In this document: positions 52,885 to 61,779 of the stretch, piece by piece | How positions within the stretch are numbered: the stretch's first letter is position 1 | Layout: every line of letters begins with the position of its first letter | Source of the DNA: Pictodentalium vernedei | Taxonomy: Eukaryota > Mollusca > Scaphopoda > Dentaliida > Dentaliidae | Reading direction: 5' to 3' | DNA length: 64,000 bases | Assembly: GCA_031216915.1 (NCBI GenBank) | Contig: CM062297.1 | Location: 830,877,337 to 830,941,336, forward strand | Made by a program: the position numbers and the translations under genes | The notes under the pieces: model-generated | Databases searched by the model: none | Told to the model about the DNA's origin: nothing | Seen by the model: the letters and a program-made list of their open reading frames with translations, nothing else

Positions 52885-55014
52885 CTACGGAACTGGTGTG
52901 ATGTACTCAGGGCCGGTTGCAAACAGAACACGGGGCTCTGCGTATACGAACTCGCCGGTCTCTGCATCACGTTCAGGTGATAATTCTTCCATTTCAATCT
53001 CTTCTGGTTTTGTTGGACAAGCTGCTGTCGCTGTCAAGTACTCATTTGGGTCTGTGTTCCGCATAGGGTCGGAACCTGGTCCTGTACGAACTATTTTGCG
53101 CAATTCACTCAATTGCTGAATAGCCTCAAGTTGGCGGTCTTTGTTAATTTGTGTTTCTTGCAGTAAACGCCGAATCATCGCCGGCCTCCGTTTTCGGATA
53201 CGAGCGGCTTCACGCCTCCCGTGCCAAATACGCAGCTTTAAACAGAGCTGTTTTCTACAGCAACAATATGCAACACATCCTATTACTATTAGGGCAAATA
53301 CCGTAGAGGAGATACCGTAACCCCAAGGTTTTAACCAGGATTTCGTATCCGTCTCCGATATCGTATCAAGGTGTTCAAGTTGATCAATAAATGATTCTAT
53401 TGGAATTGGATCGACGTCCTTAAGCTGTCTGGGAAAAACTACATTTGTCAAAGTCGGAAATTTCGTAAACAATGGGGACCATAAGCGGAAGTTTGTGGTG
53501 TTATGATTAATTAATAATTTCGTTTCCATGGCATCATAAAATTCTTTGGTATTTCCATGTAAATATGCTATCATTTGAATGGTGGCACTAGTAGCAGAAC
53601 ATTTTGGGGGTAATTGTAACATGCCAATAGGTGGGTCAATAGTGAAGGTACGTGTGTTGGTAGTATTAGCACATGAGACAGCAAATGGCAAAGGGTCACG
53701 TGTACTAACAAACCATACACCATGGGCAATTTGCATTGCACTGGGCAAGATTGTATTGATTTTCACTTCCACTGAACAAGCTAACTGTATTGATTTTTCA
53801 TTTCCCAGAAACAAAGCCTGACTGCAGTAAGCTTCAGGTCGTACTGTGTGTATGACGCCATCCAAGGAACAAAATTCCAAAGTATTACTCAGACAGGTGT
53901 GTGCATTTGTTAAGTGAGCTATGTGTGTGCGTTTCTTATTTATTGTCAAATACTCGGTTTCCAGTTTATGTTGTGCTGTTAGGGATTTAAATTGTGGATT
54001 TAATTTCATAGTTGCATTAACCAAAGGATAAGGCAAGGAATATATCTTGTATAGCTCAAATGTCTTACGGACATCTACTAGTGGTAGTTTCACTACAATA
54101 ATCAACCGCTGATTCTCAAACACGGCACTACTGGACAAGTACTTGTAATATTTCCACAATTCCGTTGTCTCATCGAAGGGCAACTTTAAATGAGCAGGTA
54201 GGTGCGTTTTTAAATCTACTAAAACATTGTGTAGCGTTTTTGCTTCAATCACACTAGGCGCTAACTGTCGTGCTATCAACGAGTTAAATTGTGTGTGTAG
54301 ATGTTCAATATAAAATCTTGCTTGATTAGTCATTTGATCGACCTCATGAACTAATAGCTGTAATTTATGATATAACTGTGTATAAAATTCCAGGAAAGCG
54401 AGTCGCATGGACACGGCCTTGTAAATGTCAGTTATCCGGGCAGACAGGGTCCTTAATGATGTTATTATGTGACTAATTGAGTGTCTGTTCTGTTGTACCT
54501 GTTTATGTGTAACATTCATTATGGTAAAACCTTTTTTAACCAGATGTTGTAGGGTTCGTTGATTCTTTGAAAGAATGCCAATATTATGGTTTATTGTGTC
54601 CAAGTCTGAGGAACTAGCAGTACCAAATAGAAACGACAGGGCATCGCCTATAAATGGCAATAAAGCTCGTCTGTCTCTGTGGTGCAATTGTTTGTAACCA
54701 TCAAACTGTTTGAGTACCAACTCATACTTTTGCATCACAGAATTTATATCCCGAACTAGTCCCTGAAACAAGTCATCAAATCCTGAATGTAATAATTGTT
54801 TGGCCCACCTACCATGATTTATCCCGGAAATCTGCTTTTGGGTGGTTCCTACTACTGGGGCTGGCGTAGTCCATAATTTAGTTATGTCCTTAATGTTGCC
54901 TGGAACCTCGTGAAATACTTTCCTTACACCCTCTATGCTCCTACCTACATGCTGTAAATATGTCTCAAAAAGTTCTAGGTCGATATAGAACCCCATCGTC
55001 CAGTCAGAATTCAC
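52885..55014 (-). CDS. env: envelope glycoprotein of the gypsy element, main open frame (baculovirus-F-like fusion protein)
   Basis: About 709 codons. Residues 113-116 (counted from the open frame's first codon, a GTG) read RDRR, a furin-type cleavage site, immediately followed by a hydrophobic LLPFIGDALSFLFGT fusion-peptide-like segment and heptad-rich helices (HNIGILSKNQ..HISHIITSLRTLSARI). That is the layout of baculovirus F and errantivirus Env proteins. A transmembrane helix (about 564-584, YGISSTVFALIVIGCVAYCC) precedes an unusually long, basic then acidic cytoplasmic tail of about 120 residues. The signal peptide lies upstream in the same frame but is cut off by an in-frame TAA at 55024-55026, so this copy is interrupted. 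Expression from a spliced RNA would be expected by analogy. Confidence 0.88.
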   Translation of the reverse strand: MNSDWTMGFYIDLELFETYLQHVGRSIEGVRKVFHEVPGNIKDITKLWTTPAPVVGTTQKQISGINHGRWAKQLLHSGFDDLFQGLVRDINSVMQKYELVLKQFDGYKQLHHRDRRALLPFIGDALSFLFGTASSSDLDTINHNIGILSKNQRTLQHLVKKGFTIMNVTHKQVQQNRHSISHIITSLRTLSARITDIYKAVSMRLAFLEFYTQLYHKLQLLVHEVDQMTNQARFYIEHLHTQFNSLIARQLAPSVIEAKTLHNVLVDLKTHLPAHLKLPFDETTELWKYYKYLSSSAVFENQRLIIVVKLPLVDVRKTFELYKIYSLPYPLVNATMKLNPQFKSLTAQHKLETEYLTINKKRTHIAHLTNAHTCLSNTLEFCSLDGVIHTVRPEAYCSQALFLGNEKSIQLACSVEVKINTILPSAMQIAHGVWFVSTRDPLPFAVSCANTTNTRTFTIDPPIGMLQLPPKCSATSATIQMIAYLHGNTKEFYDAMETKLLINHNTTNFRLWSPLFTKFPTLTNVVFPRQLKDVDPIPIESFIDQLEHLDTISETDTKSWLKPWGYGISSTVFALIVIGCVAYCCCRKQLCLKLRIWHGRREAARIRKRRPAMIRRLLQETQINKDRQLEAIQQLSELRKIVRTGPGSDPMRNTDPNEYLTATAACPTKPEEIEMEELSPERDAETGEFVYAEPRVLFATGPEYITPVP

Positions 55015-55023
55015 TAAATTAAT

Positions 55024-55137
55024 TTATTTTTCCTTGTGGAAAATCACGTTATGTTTCACTATAAAATCCCTAGATTTAGTTTCATTACTGCTTGCCAACG
55101 CCGTTATCAGGACTATTATTATGAGTTGAAACAACAT
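55024..55137 (-). pseudogene. env signal-peptide segment ending in an in-frame stop
   Basis: From an ATG at 55137, in the same frame as the main env ORF, comes a short hydrophobic MLFQLIIIVLITALASS leader and about 20 polar residues, then TAA. The leader has the n-, h- and c-regions of a signal peptide, which the main open frame lacks. This suggests one nonsense change broke env in this copy. Confidence 0.75.
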
Positions 55138-55602
55138 CTTTCTCCTGTAATGAGAGAAAGAAAGTTTTCCTTCAGTTCCCATTCCACTATTTTCTATCTC
55201 TATTTCGATTGGCGGCTGAATTTTACTACTATTTCTATTTTAACTGTATTAGTTCTACTCTACTTCACTTAACACTGATGAATGTATTTAATTCTCTCAA
55301 ACTTCTAATACTTAATTCTTTTAACTTCTGATTCTCCACTTGCTTGCATGCGTCCGTGTTTGGTGCAGTTTAATAGGGCCCTAAACCTTACCAACACTAA
55401 TTAGTAAATTATCCTACAATTTACTACAACGTTTTTAACACAGGGTTAAATTATCATTTAGTTATACACCCACATTCATCAAGTAAACAAAATCTCCCAC
55501 TGTTGATTATCAGTGACATGTCAGTATCATGCAGTATTTTATTTACCTTTAAGGAGTTATGTTTACTCGTGGAAGCCTAGTCTTCTTCCACAATTCAGCA
55601 AC
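55138..55602 (-). other. pol-env intergenic region
   Basis: 465 bp without a domain. A splice acceptor for env mRNA would be expected here; pyrimidine-rich stretches occur but none was singled out. Confidence 0.5.
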
Positions 55603-57633
55603 TTACACAATCGATCGTAGTGCTCCAAGGACAGCATTTATAATTGCAATCCTATTGATTTTCTCTGGTTCACCTTCCTCCACACTTTGTCTCTTAGTTA
55701 TCTCATTTGGAGTATTAGATTGACTTTTACCTTTAATTATCTCAGCTAGAGTAATAGATTGATTTTCATTTTTATTGTCACCTGTACTCATTTTAGCACT
55801 TAGATTAATTTCTAAATTGTCATTTGATTCTTTACTTTGATCCATTTCTGGTTGTTCTATTTCACTTATTTCACTTATTTGATTGTCGTTATCAGAAGAA
55901 CTGTCCATACTCATACCTTCAGAGGTTAACTCTTCAACCTCCATTTCCCTATCTTTTAACTGATTTTCGCGTATTCGCTTACGCAATTCTGTCAAGGGGA
56001 TATCATCTTCTGATGATGAATTTTCTCTTGCATGCCTGTATCGGCGAGCTATTCTGTTTAAGGGAATATCCTCTGAATCTGTAGCCGAATCAGATTCACT
56101 GCCTTCTGGGGGCACGACATATCTTTGCTGTCGTAATGCCTGATTTAACGCACCCTTTTTGGGGATTTCCCAATCTAAATTTGCTTTTCTGATGTTTTCA
56201 GCATGACATTTAGTAGTTTTGCCAGTTAACTGATCCCTGAGTCTGAAACTAACTGGCCCAGTTTTCTCAATAATTCTGTAGTATGGTTTCCATTTATTTT
56301 GTAATTTACTGTGCCTCTGATTATCTTTATAATAAACTGGGTCACCAACTTCATAGTCAATTTCCTTGCTATTTTTATCGGCATATTTCTTTTGTTTAAT
56401 TTTCGCTTTTTTCAAATTTTGATGTACCAGTCGAAAAGCTTGATGTTGTTCTTGAAGTGCCACCTTATGAAATTCTTCTCCCAAATATTTACGATGTGGT
56501 TGTAATAAATTATCCAATGGTAGGACAACATCCCTATTATACAACAAATAAAAGGGGGAATATTTGGTTGATTCATTTGGGTGAAACCTAATAGCGGCCA
56601 ATGTTTGATTTAAGTGCAAGTCCCAAGTTTGTAATTGATCTTGACTCAACTTTGCCAATACGTCATGTAGCGTCCTGTGGAACCTTTCGACCTTAGCGTT
56701 TGACTGAGGGTGATAAAATGACGTCACAGCGTGACTTACATTTAATTTTATCAACACTTCCTGTATGATGTGATTTACATTCTCAGTGCCATTATCGGTC
56801 AATATTTGTAAGGGTGCACCAAATCTCGGGAATATTTCCTCTAATAACAATTGGGCTATCGTGTCTGCCTTTTTATCAGGGGTGGCAAAGCTTTCAGGCC
56901 ATCCACTATAGATATCTATAAAACTGACTATGTATTTATTTCCACTCAGCGTTGTAGGGTACGGTCCGCTGACATCTAAACCTACTTTTGCAAATGGGTA
57001 AGGTGGAATGTCTGTTAATTGCAATGGTGGCTTAACCTTTTGTAAATTTCTAGCCTTACAAGTAATACAATGTTCACAATATTTATAAATATCCTTATAC
57101 AAGTTTTTCCAATAATATTTGCGCACCAAAGATGCAAATATTTTATCTATGCCTAAATGTCCAGCATCATCATGATATTGTTTTAACACTTCCGATTTCA
57201 GGTGTTCTGGAATATACATTCTCAATGTGGGATCATCATTTGAATTACTGATGTAATATAGAATTCCTTTTATCATTATATTTCTACTACTAACAGCTGG
57301 TGGTGGGTTGTTGCTTTCATATAACTTAATTATTTCTTTAATTTCATCATCTTTTTGTTGTTCAACTGTCATGTCAAATGGTTCAATAGTTACCACTTCC
57401 GGTGGCTCAGGGTCTTGTGATTCAATCTCACACTCCACAAAATCTTGGGGTCTAAAGTTATTTGTATTTAAGACTCCTATCTCATAGGTTTTATTGGAAA
57501 TATCTACATCTAGGTCTTCAGTAGGGTTCTCTGAATTTTCTAATTTATGTGGTAACCGAGATAACAAATCTGCACAGGTATTTTCGGTCCCTTTTATATA
57601 TTCGATTTTACAATTATACCCTGTTATGTTCAA
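55603..57633 (-). CDS. pol: gypsy pol, RNase H end and integrase
   Basis: This part inserts the DNA copy into the genome. The first 30 residues are the end of the RNase H/connection region (EYIKGTENTCADLLSRL). Then follow the zinc-binding HHCC domain (H154, H159, C189, C192), the catalytic core with D220 (GLDVSG), D280 (LTDNGTEN) and E316 (KVERFHR), a DD35E triad, and a GPY/F-type C-terminal module (GPVSFRLRDQLTGKTTK). A long serine- and acid-rich tail of about 200 residues follows; I see no chromodomain. The open frame has no ATG at its start: it is one base out of phase with the upstream pol frame and overlaps it by 4 bp. Confidence 0.92.
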   Translation of the reverse strand: MNITGYNCKIEYIKGTENTCADLLSRLPHKLENSENPTEDLDVDISNKTYEIGVLNTNNFRPQDFVECEIESQDPEPPEVVTIEPFDMTVEQQKDDEIKEIIKLYESNNPPPAVSSRNIMIKGILYYISNSNDDPTLRMYIPEHLKSEVLKQYHDDAGHLGIDKIFASLVRKYYWKNLYKDIYKYCEHCITCKARNLQKVKPPLQLTDIPPYPFAKVGLDVSGPYPTTLSGNKYIVSFIDIYSGWPESFATPDKKADTIAQLLLEEIFPRFGAPLQILTDNGTENVNHIIQEVLIKLNVSHAVTSFYHPQSNAKVERFHRTLHDVLAKLSQDQLQTWDLHLNQTLAAIRFHPNESTKYSPFYLLYNRDVVLPLDNLLQPHRKYLGEEFHKVALQEQHQAFRLVHQNLKKAKIKQKKYADKNSKEIDYEVGDPVYYKDNQRHSKLQNKWKPYYRIIEKTGPVSFRLRDQLTGKTTKCHAENIRKANLDWEIPKKGALNQALRQQRYVVPPEGSESDSATDSEDIPLNRIARRYRHARENSSSEDDIPLTELRKRIRENQLKDREMEVEELTSEGMSMDSSSDNDNQISEISEIEQPEMDQSKESNDNLEINLSAKMSTGDNKNENQSITLAEIIKGKSQSNTPNEITKRQSVEEGEPEKINRIAIINAVLGALRSIV

Positions 57634-57640
57634 TGCCCAA
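57630..57640 (-). other. frame break between RNase H and integrase
   Basis: The pol frame changes by one base (-1 sense) here without a recognisable slippery heptamer, in the middle of the RNase H tail. Best read as a one-base deletion or an assembly error. Confidence 0.7.
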
Positions 57641-59954
57641 GTCTAAATTTCCTATTATTCATCGGCGAGCTAAGCACATATTTCAAAGGCTGATGGTCAG
57701 TCTTGATTGTAAATTTTGCTCCATTTAAGTAATGATTTAATTTCTGCAGTGAATAATGGATTGCATAACACTCTTTCTCAATGGTCGACCACCAACACTG
57801 GGTGTCACTTAACTTGTGGGACAGAAAATAAATTGGTTTCTCATTTTTGACTCCATACAGAACCTCTTCTTGGTTTACCTCACAAGGCTGGGTAAGACAA
57901 GCACCTATACAGGTGTTACTAGCGTCAGTATATAATATATATTCTTTATTCAAATCAGGGTATCCCAAGCATGGTATTACTGTTAAACTTTCTTTTAAAT
58001 ATTCAAAAGCTCTTTGACACTCTTCTGTCCACTTATATTTTGCATATTTTCGTGTCAAATCAATTAGCGGTTTTGCAATCTCACTAAAGTTTGGTAGAAA
58101 CCTTCTATAATAACTTGTCATTCCCAGAAAGCTCCGTACTCCCTTTACGGTAGTTGGGGGTTCTAGTGACCTAATTATTTCAACTTTTTGCATATCCGGT
58201 TTAATTCCATGTTCATTCACCACAAAACCCAAATAATTTGTTTCCCTTTGAAAGAAGAAGCACTTCTTCAATTTCAATTTTAAATTATGCTTTCTTAATT
58301 TCTGAAACACCTTTTCCAGGTGTTCAAGATGATCTTGTTCAGTCTTTGAGAAGATCAATATGTCATCTAAATATGCTAAAGCGAAGTCCTCACAGTCCTG
58401 CAGGACTACAGACATCAATTCCTGAAATATTGAGGGCGCATTTTGCAATCCGAATCCCATCACATTATGCTCAAATAAACCTCTGTGGCAGGTAAACGCT
58501 GTCTTTTCTTTGTCTTCAGGGGCCATAGCAATTTGCCAATATCCGGACTTCAGATCTAGTGCCGAAAAGTATACTGCTCCAGTCAGTAAACTCAAGAGGT
58601 CATCTATCACTGGAAGAGGCCAACTAATGGGTTTAGTTATTTTATTTAATTGCCTATAATCCACGCAGAACCTACTTGTGCCATCCTTCTTTCCAACAAG
58701 TAAACATGGAAAGCTCCATGGTGACCTAGATTTCTGGATAATACCTGCTTCTAACATCTCGTCTATGGCAGTATCCATTATTTTTCGTTTCATTAAAGGA
58801 ACCCTATAAGGTTTCAGTTTGATTGGTTCATGACCCTGTGTGTCTATTCTCATTTTTACTACATCAGTGCTTCCCAACTGTGCATCTGTTGCAGCAAATA
58901 AATCTCGGTTATTTCTAATTATCATTTCCACTTCAGTTTTCTTATCTGCCGGGGCATGTATTTCATCATAGTTTATTTTATTTGTTGAAACATTGTTTCT
59001 CACTACTTCATTGACAGTCTTCACACTTGAATCTATTACAGGTGACACTCTAGCTAGTACACAACCTCGTCTTATTTTATAATGTTTATCTGTGCTATTA
59101 CAAATCATGACCGGCACTACTCGGTCATTATTGTTTACAACTGTATTTGCTATCATTAATCCTGCCTGTTCACTAACATATCCTGTTTCTATAGGACTTA
59201 CTTCTAATAAATCTGTTTCATACAGTCTTTTGCCACCTACTATTTTCGCTGTACACACAGTACATGTCTGAGGTTTAATTACAAGCTGATTCTTGCTCCT
59301 TACTAGCGATGATATGTGGATATCTGGTACTAATGGAATTAGTTCGTTCTTAAGTCGAAAACATTCTAAATCATAATAGATTCTAACTCCATTTTTTGCT
59401 AACCAATCAATACCGAGAATCAGATTGCGTTCAATATCGACAACCCAAAACTCGTGAGTTAACCATATGTTTTTAATCTGAAAGCTCAGTTGGACCACTC
59501 CTTTGACATCAAGGAGAGTGCCTCCAACCCCTTTTAAGGACAAGGACTTTTTAACAAGCCTTGGTTTATCCTTCAAATTTTTATACAGCTGGTAACTAAT
59601 TAAGCTATACTGCGCGCCAGTATCCACCAAACCTCTTAATCTCTGTTTATTTACTTTCAAAACTACGGAAGTCGGAATCGGTGTTCCATTTACATTTAAC
59701 TCTTTTACTTCCTGTTTCCCTTTAATCTTACTACTATTCATACGATCACTTTGTTTACTCGAGAGAGAGCTGTTACTTTGTTTACTAATTTTCTGTACAC
59801 TTTCATCTACTATTTTATCTACATATACCTTGTTTTTCTTTGGAACTCTATTTATTCTTTTAACCCTTTTATTGTGAATGTTCCATGTTCCGGGCTTCAA
59901 CACAGAACGCTTTAGTTTCCCTGTTTCATATTTTCCTGTTTTGGCAAACGGCAA
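57630..59954 (-). CDS. pol: gypsy pol, protease-reverse transcriptase-RNase H
   Basis: This part processes the polyprotein and copies RNA to DNA. Protease: LVDTGAQYSL with D111-T112-G113. Reverse transcriptase: KKDGTSRFCVDYRQLNK, ALDLKSGYWQI, GLQNAPSIFQ and AYLDDILIF (YLDD at 528-531), then NYLGFVVNEHGI. RNase H: LYTDASNT (676-679), ECYAIHYSLQK and KTDHQPLKYV (752). The order PR-RT-RH is that of Ty3/gypsy. The frame has no ATG start: it overlaps the end of the gag frame and is entered, by inference, through a -1 slip at GGGAAAC (59915-59921). It ends at a TGA in the last part of RNase H, where the next frame takes over. Confidence 0.93.
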   Translation of the reverse strand: MPFAKTGKYETGKLKRSVLKPGTWNIHNKRVKRINRVPKKNKVYVDKIVDESVQKISKQSNSSLSSKQSDRMNSSKIKGKQEVKELNVNGTPIPTSVVLKVNKQRLRGLVDTGAQYSLISYQLYKNLKDKPRLVKKSLSLKGVGGTLLDVKGVVQLSFQIKNIWLTHEFWVVDIERNLILGIDWLAKNGVRIYYDLECFRLKNELIPLVPDIHISSLVRSKNQLVIKPQTCTVCTAKIVGGKRLYETDLLEVSPIETGYVSEQAGLMIANTVVNNNDRVVPVMICNSTDKHYKIRRGCVLARVSPVIDSSVKTVNEVVRNNVSTNKINYDEIHAPADKKTEVEMIIRNNRDLFAATDAQLGSTDVVKMRIDTQGHEPIKLKPYRVPLMKRKIMDTAIDEMLEAGIIQKSRSPWSFPCLLVGKKDGTSRFCVDYRQLNKITKPISWPLPVIDDLLSLLTGAVYFSALDLKSGYWQIAMAPEDKEKTAFTCHRGLFEHNVMGFGLQNAPSIFQELMSVVLQDCEDFALAYLDDILIFSKTEQDHLEHLEKVFQKLRKHNLKLKLKKCFFFQRETNYLGFVVNEHGIKPDMQKVEIIRSLEPPTTVKGVRSFLGMTSYYRRFLPNFSEIAKPLIDLTRKYAKYKWTEECQRAFEYLKESLTVIPCLGYPDLNKEYILYTDASNTCIGACLTQPCEVNQEEVLYGVKNEKPIYFLSHKLSDTQCWWSTIEKECYAIHYSLQKLNHYLNGAKFTIKTDHQPLKYVLSSPMNNRKFRLGH

Positions 59955-60133
59955 TTCCGGGCGATATGGCCTACTTGTCTACAGTTGTAGCATGTCACTC
60001 TGCCATAATCTGTCCTCGGCTGACCTACGACATGTACATGGCTTGAGGCCTTAAATGGCCTTCCATGACCTTTACCTAAATTTCCAAATATTTGTCCCGT
60101 TTCATGGCCAAAACCACGCTTATGACCATGTGG
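59912..60133 (-). pseudogene. gag nucleocapsid segment with CCHC zinc knuckle, downstream of an in-frame TGA
   Basis: It is in the same frame as gag. After the TGA at 60134-60136 come 73 codons ending at TAA (59912-59914). They are glycine- and basic-rich and contain VTCYNCRQVGHIARNC, a perfect CxxC-x4-H-x4-C knuckle for RNA packaging. So gag is one frame interrupted by a single stop. Confidence 0.85.
59915..59921 (-). promoter_or_regulatory. -1 frameshift slippery heptamer GGGAAAC at the gag/pol overlap
   Basis: On the minus strand G GGA AAC lies in the correct phase of the gag frame, directly before its TAA stop. A -1 slip there leads straight into the open pol frame. GGGAAAC is a well-known retroviral slip site. 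A downstream pseudoknot was not assessed. Confidence 0.8.
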
Positions 60134-61003
60134 TCATCGATAATGGTCGACTTCCATCTGTTCATGAGGGGGATTCTGGTGACGATAGAATTCCTTGTCT
60201 CTAAAGTCATGGCCACTCATTTCAAATCTCTTTTTGACATTTTCCTCTTTCATGGCGCTTGTTGCGGCGGACTCTAAGTCTGCGGGCTCTACACGAAGCA
60301 ATCGCATTCTGATGGCGGGGTCTCTTAAGCCATCGATAAAAAAATTAACCAATTGTTTCTGAATGGAAGGGGCAAATATGTCGGACTCGAACGCATCCTC
60401 TGCCAGATCTAGTAACTTTGCATGATAGATCTGAAGACTATCATTCTGCTGTTGTTTGATTGTTCTTAACATTGACAAGGCATACTGGGGTTCAGTAACG
60501 TCACTAAATCTAGTTTTCATTTCTTTTCTAAGATATTCCCAAGAAATGTCAGGTTTAATTGTCAGTCTTCTTTGGATGTAGTCTGCTATGACTCCACCCG
60601 ACCTGTGTAATGCCATGAATACCAATTCATTTATGTCACTACCCATGGACCTAGCATGTTGCTCTATTTGTTTAATCCAGTCTTTAAACTGCTTAGGGTC
60701 CCCTGTAAACTTATCCACTGTGTTGGCCAAAGTTTGGGCACTCACAGCAGCTACTTGCTTTTTTGCTGAATCGGCTTGGTTTGCTACACTTCCTTTTAAA
60801 ATATCGATTTGTTGTTGCATCGCATTTATGGGGTTAAGTGGGTCACCCTGATTTTGTTGTGCCAGTAACTGTTGTTGTGCTTGTTGTTGGGCGAGTAATT
60901 GCTGTTGTTGTTGTTGTTGTAACAACTGCTGTTGTGCTTGATCCAACTGTTGTTGGTGTTGTACATTCTGGATCTCATTGACTAAATCACCGTACTCATC
61001 CAT
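60134..61003 (-). CDS. gag: gypsy gag, capsid part
   Basis: The structural protein of the virus-like particle. It starts at an ATG with a good context, has a glutamine-rich stretch (about residues 15-65), then a Ty3/gypsy capsid domain (about 92-250: KFTGDPKQFKDWIKQIEQHA, ISWEYLRKEMKTRFSD, DSLQIYHAKLLDLAEDAFES). The frame ends at a TGA after 289 codons, before the zinc knuckle, which continues in the same frame beyond. CGA-TGA-CC surrounds the stop; a point change or programmed read-through are both possible. Confidence 0.92.
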   Translation of the reverse strand: MDEYGDLVNEIQNVQHQQQLDQAQQQLLQQQQQQQLLAQQQAQQQLLAQQNQGDPLNPINAMQQQIDILKGSVANQADSAKKQVAAVSAQTLANTVDKFTGDPKQFKDWIKQIEQHARSMGSDINELVFMALHRSGGVIADYIQRRLTIKPDISWEYLRKEMKTRFSDVTEPQYALSMLRTIKQQQNDSLQIYHAKLLDLAEDAFESDIFAPSIQKQLVNFFIDGLRDPAIRMRLLRVEPADLESAATSAMKEENVKKRFEMSGHDFRDKEFYRHQNPPHEQMEVDHYR

Positions 61004-61040
61004 TTTAATTTATGTAAATTTTACTACAGCTTATTTAGAA

Positions 61041-61280
61041 TTAATTTCTCTTTAATTTCTTCAGTGGGGGTTCGCCTTCAAAGGGAATAGTATATTTAGG
61101 AATAGGTCTAACTTTTACGTCACAATGCACTATCGAGTTGTCTTCTTTGTTTACTGTTATGTGTCGTTCAAATAGTAAATCGCAACAATCACAGACTGTC
61201 ACAATGTTTAAAGTTTGTATGTATTTAATGTAGTGTGAATTTGGGTCATTGGGCTCAATTCTCAGTGGAAGTGGAATCAT
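61041..61280 (-). CDS. pre-gag open frame 2, function unknown
   Basis: An ATG at 61280 opens 79 codons ending 37 bp before gag. It contains VTVCDCCDLLFERHITVNKE, with a CxxCC cluster and a basic end (PPLKKLKRN). It overlaps the preceding ORF by 26 bp in a different frame, so both could be halves of one accessory protein of about 190 residues. I know of no gypsy gene in this position; its identity is open. Confidence 0.45.
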   Translation of the reverse strand: MIPLPLRIEPNDPNSHYIKYIQTLNIVTVCDCCDLLFERHITVNKEDNSIVHCDVKVRPIPKYTIPFEGEPPLKKLKRN

Positions 61281-61602
61281 TAGGTTTAATGTTTTTAATT
61301 ACTTGCATCAACGTTTTCTCAGGATTTTCAATTTCTCCGTCTGTGAAGGGGTACTTAAATGTCTGGGTCGTAGTGCCAATGTCAACGATAGACTTTTTCT
61401 CCCTGTTGTACACTGAATTTCGTAATCGAATCAGCAGACAACAAGACGAAAGTTTGCTGACTAATACAGTCTTTCTTATATATACCAAATTCGTCTGAAA
61501 TTCCAAATATTTTGGTCTCACAATATCACAAAATTCCGCAAAACTTACAGCCAAAGGGTCATCAGATGTACATGAAAATATCTTGGGCTCAGTGTTGCAC
61601 AT
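61255..61602 (-). CDS. pre-gag open frame 1, function unknown
   Basis: From an ATG at 61602 there are about 115 codons (MCNTEPKIFSCTSDDPLAVS; later TTTQTFKYPFTDGEIENPEK). The composition is ordinary, with no membrane segment and no family recognised. It sits inside the gypsy element between primer-binding site and gag, on the coding strand. Confidence 0.45.
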   Translation of the reverse strand: MCNTEPKIFSCTSDDPLAVSFAEFCDIVRPKYLEFQTNLVYIRKTVLVSKLSSCCLLIRLRNSVYNREKKSIVDIGTTTQTFKYPFTDGEIENPEKTLMQVIKNIKPNDSTSTEN

Positions 61603-61750
61603 TGATCGCTGTTTCAATCAATCTAATTATTTTTGCCAAATACAAATGTAAAATCTATCACCAACCAACTCTAGCTATTCATCAAAAGAATAAATTACAC
61701 TAACCTGGTGCTGTAGATGGTTGTTGATCTGTCTGTCAATCTGGACTGAA

Positions 61751-61768
61751 ATCCTGCGAACGGCACCA
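61751..61768 (-). other. tRNA primer-binding site
   Basis: On the minus strand, 11 bp after the 5' LTR, lies TGGTGCCGTTCGCAGGAT. Its complement ends in CCA and reads as a tRNA 3' end: the 7-nt acceptor strand preceded by a CCTGC T-stem strand. The tRNA species was not determined. Confidence 0.75.
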
Positions 61769-61779
61769 ATAAAACGCCG

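Noticed and set aside
52856..53821. Plus-strand open frames across the env gene
   Set aside because: Shadows of the 709-codon minus-strand env frame, which has clear domains.
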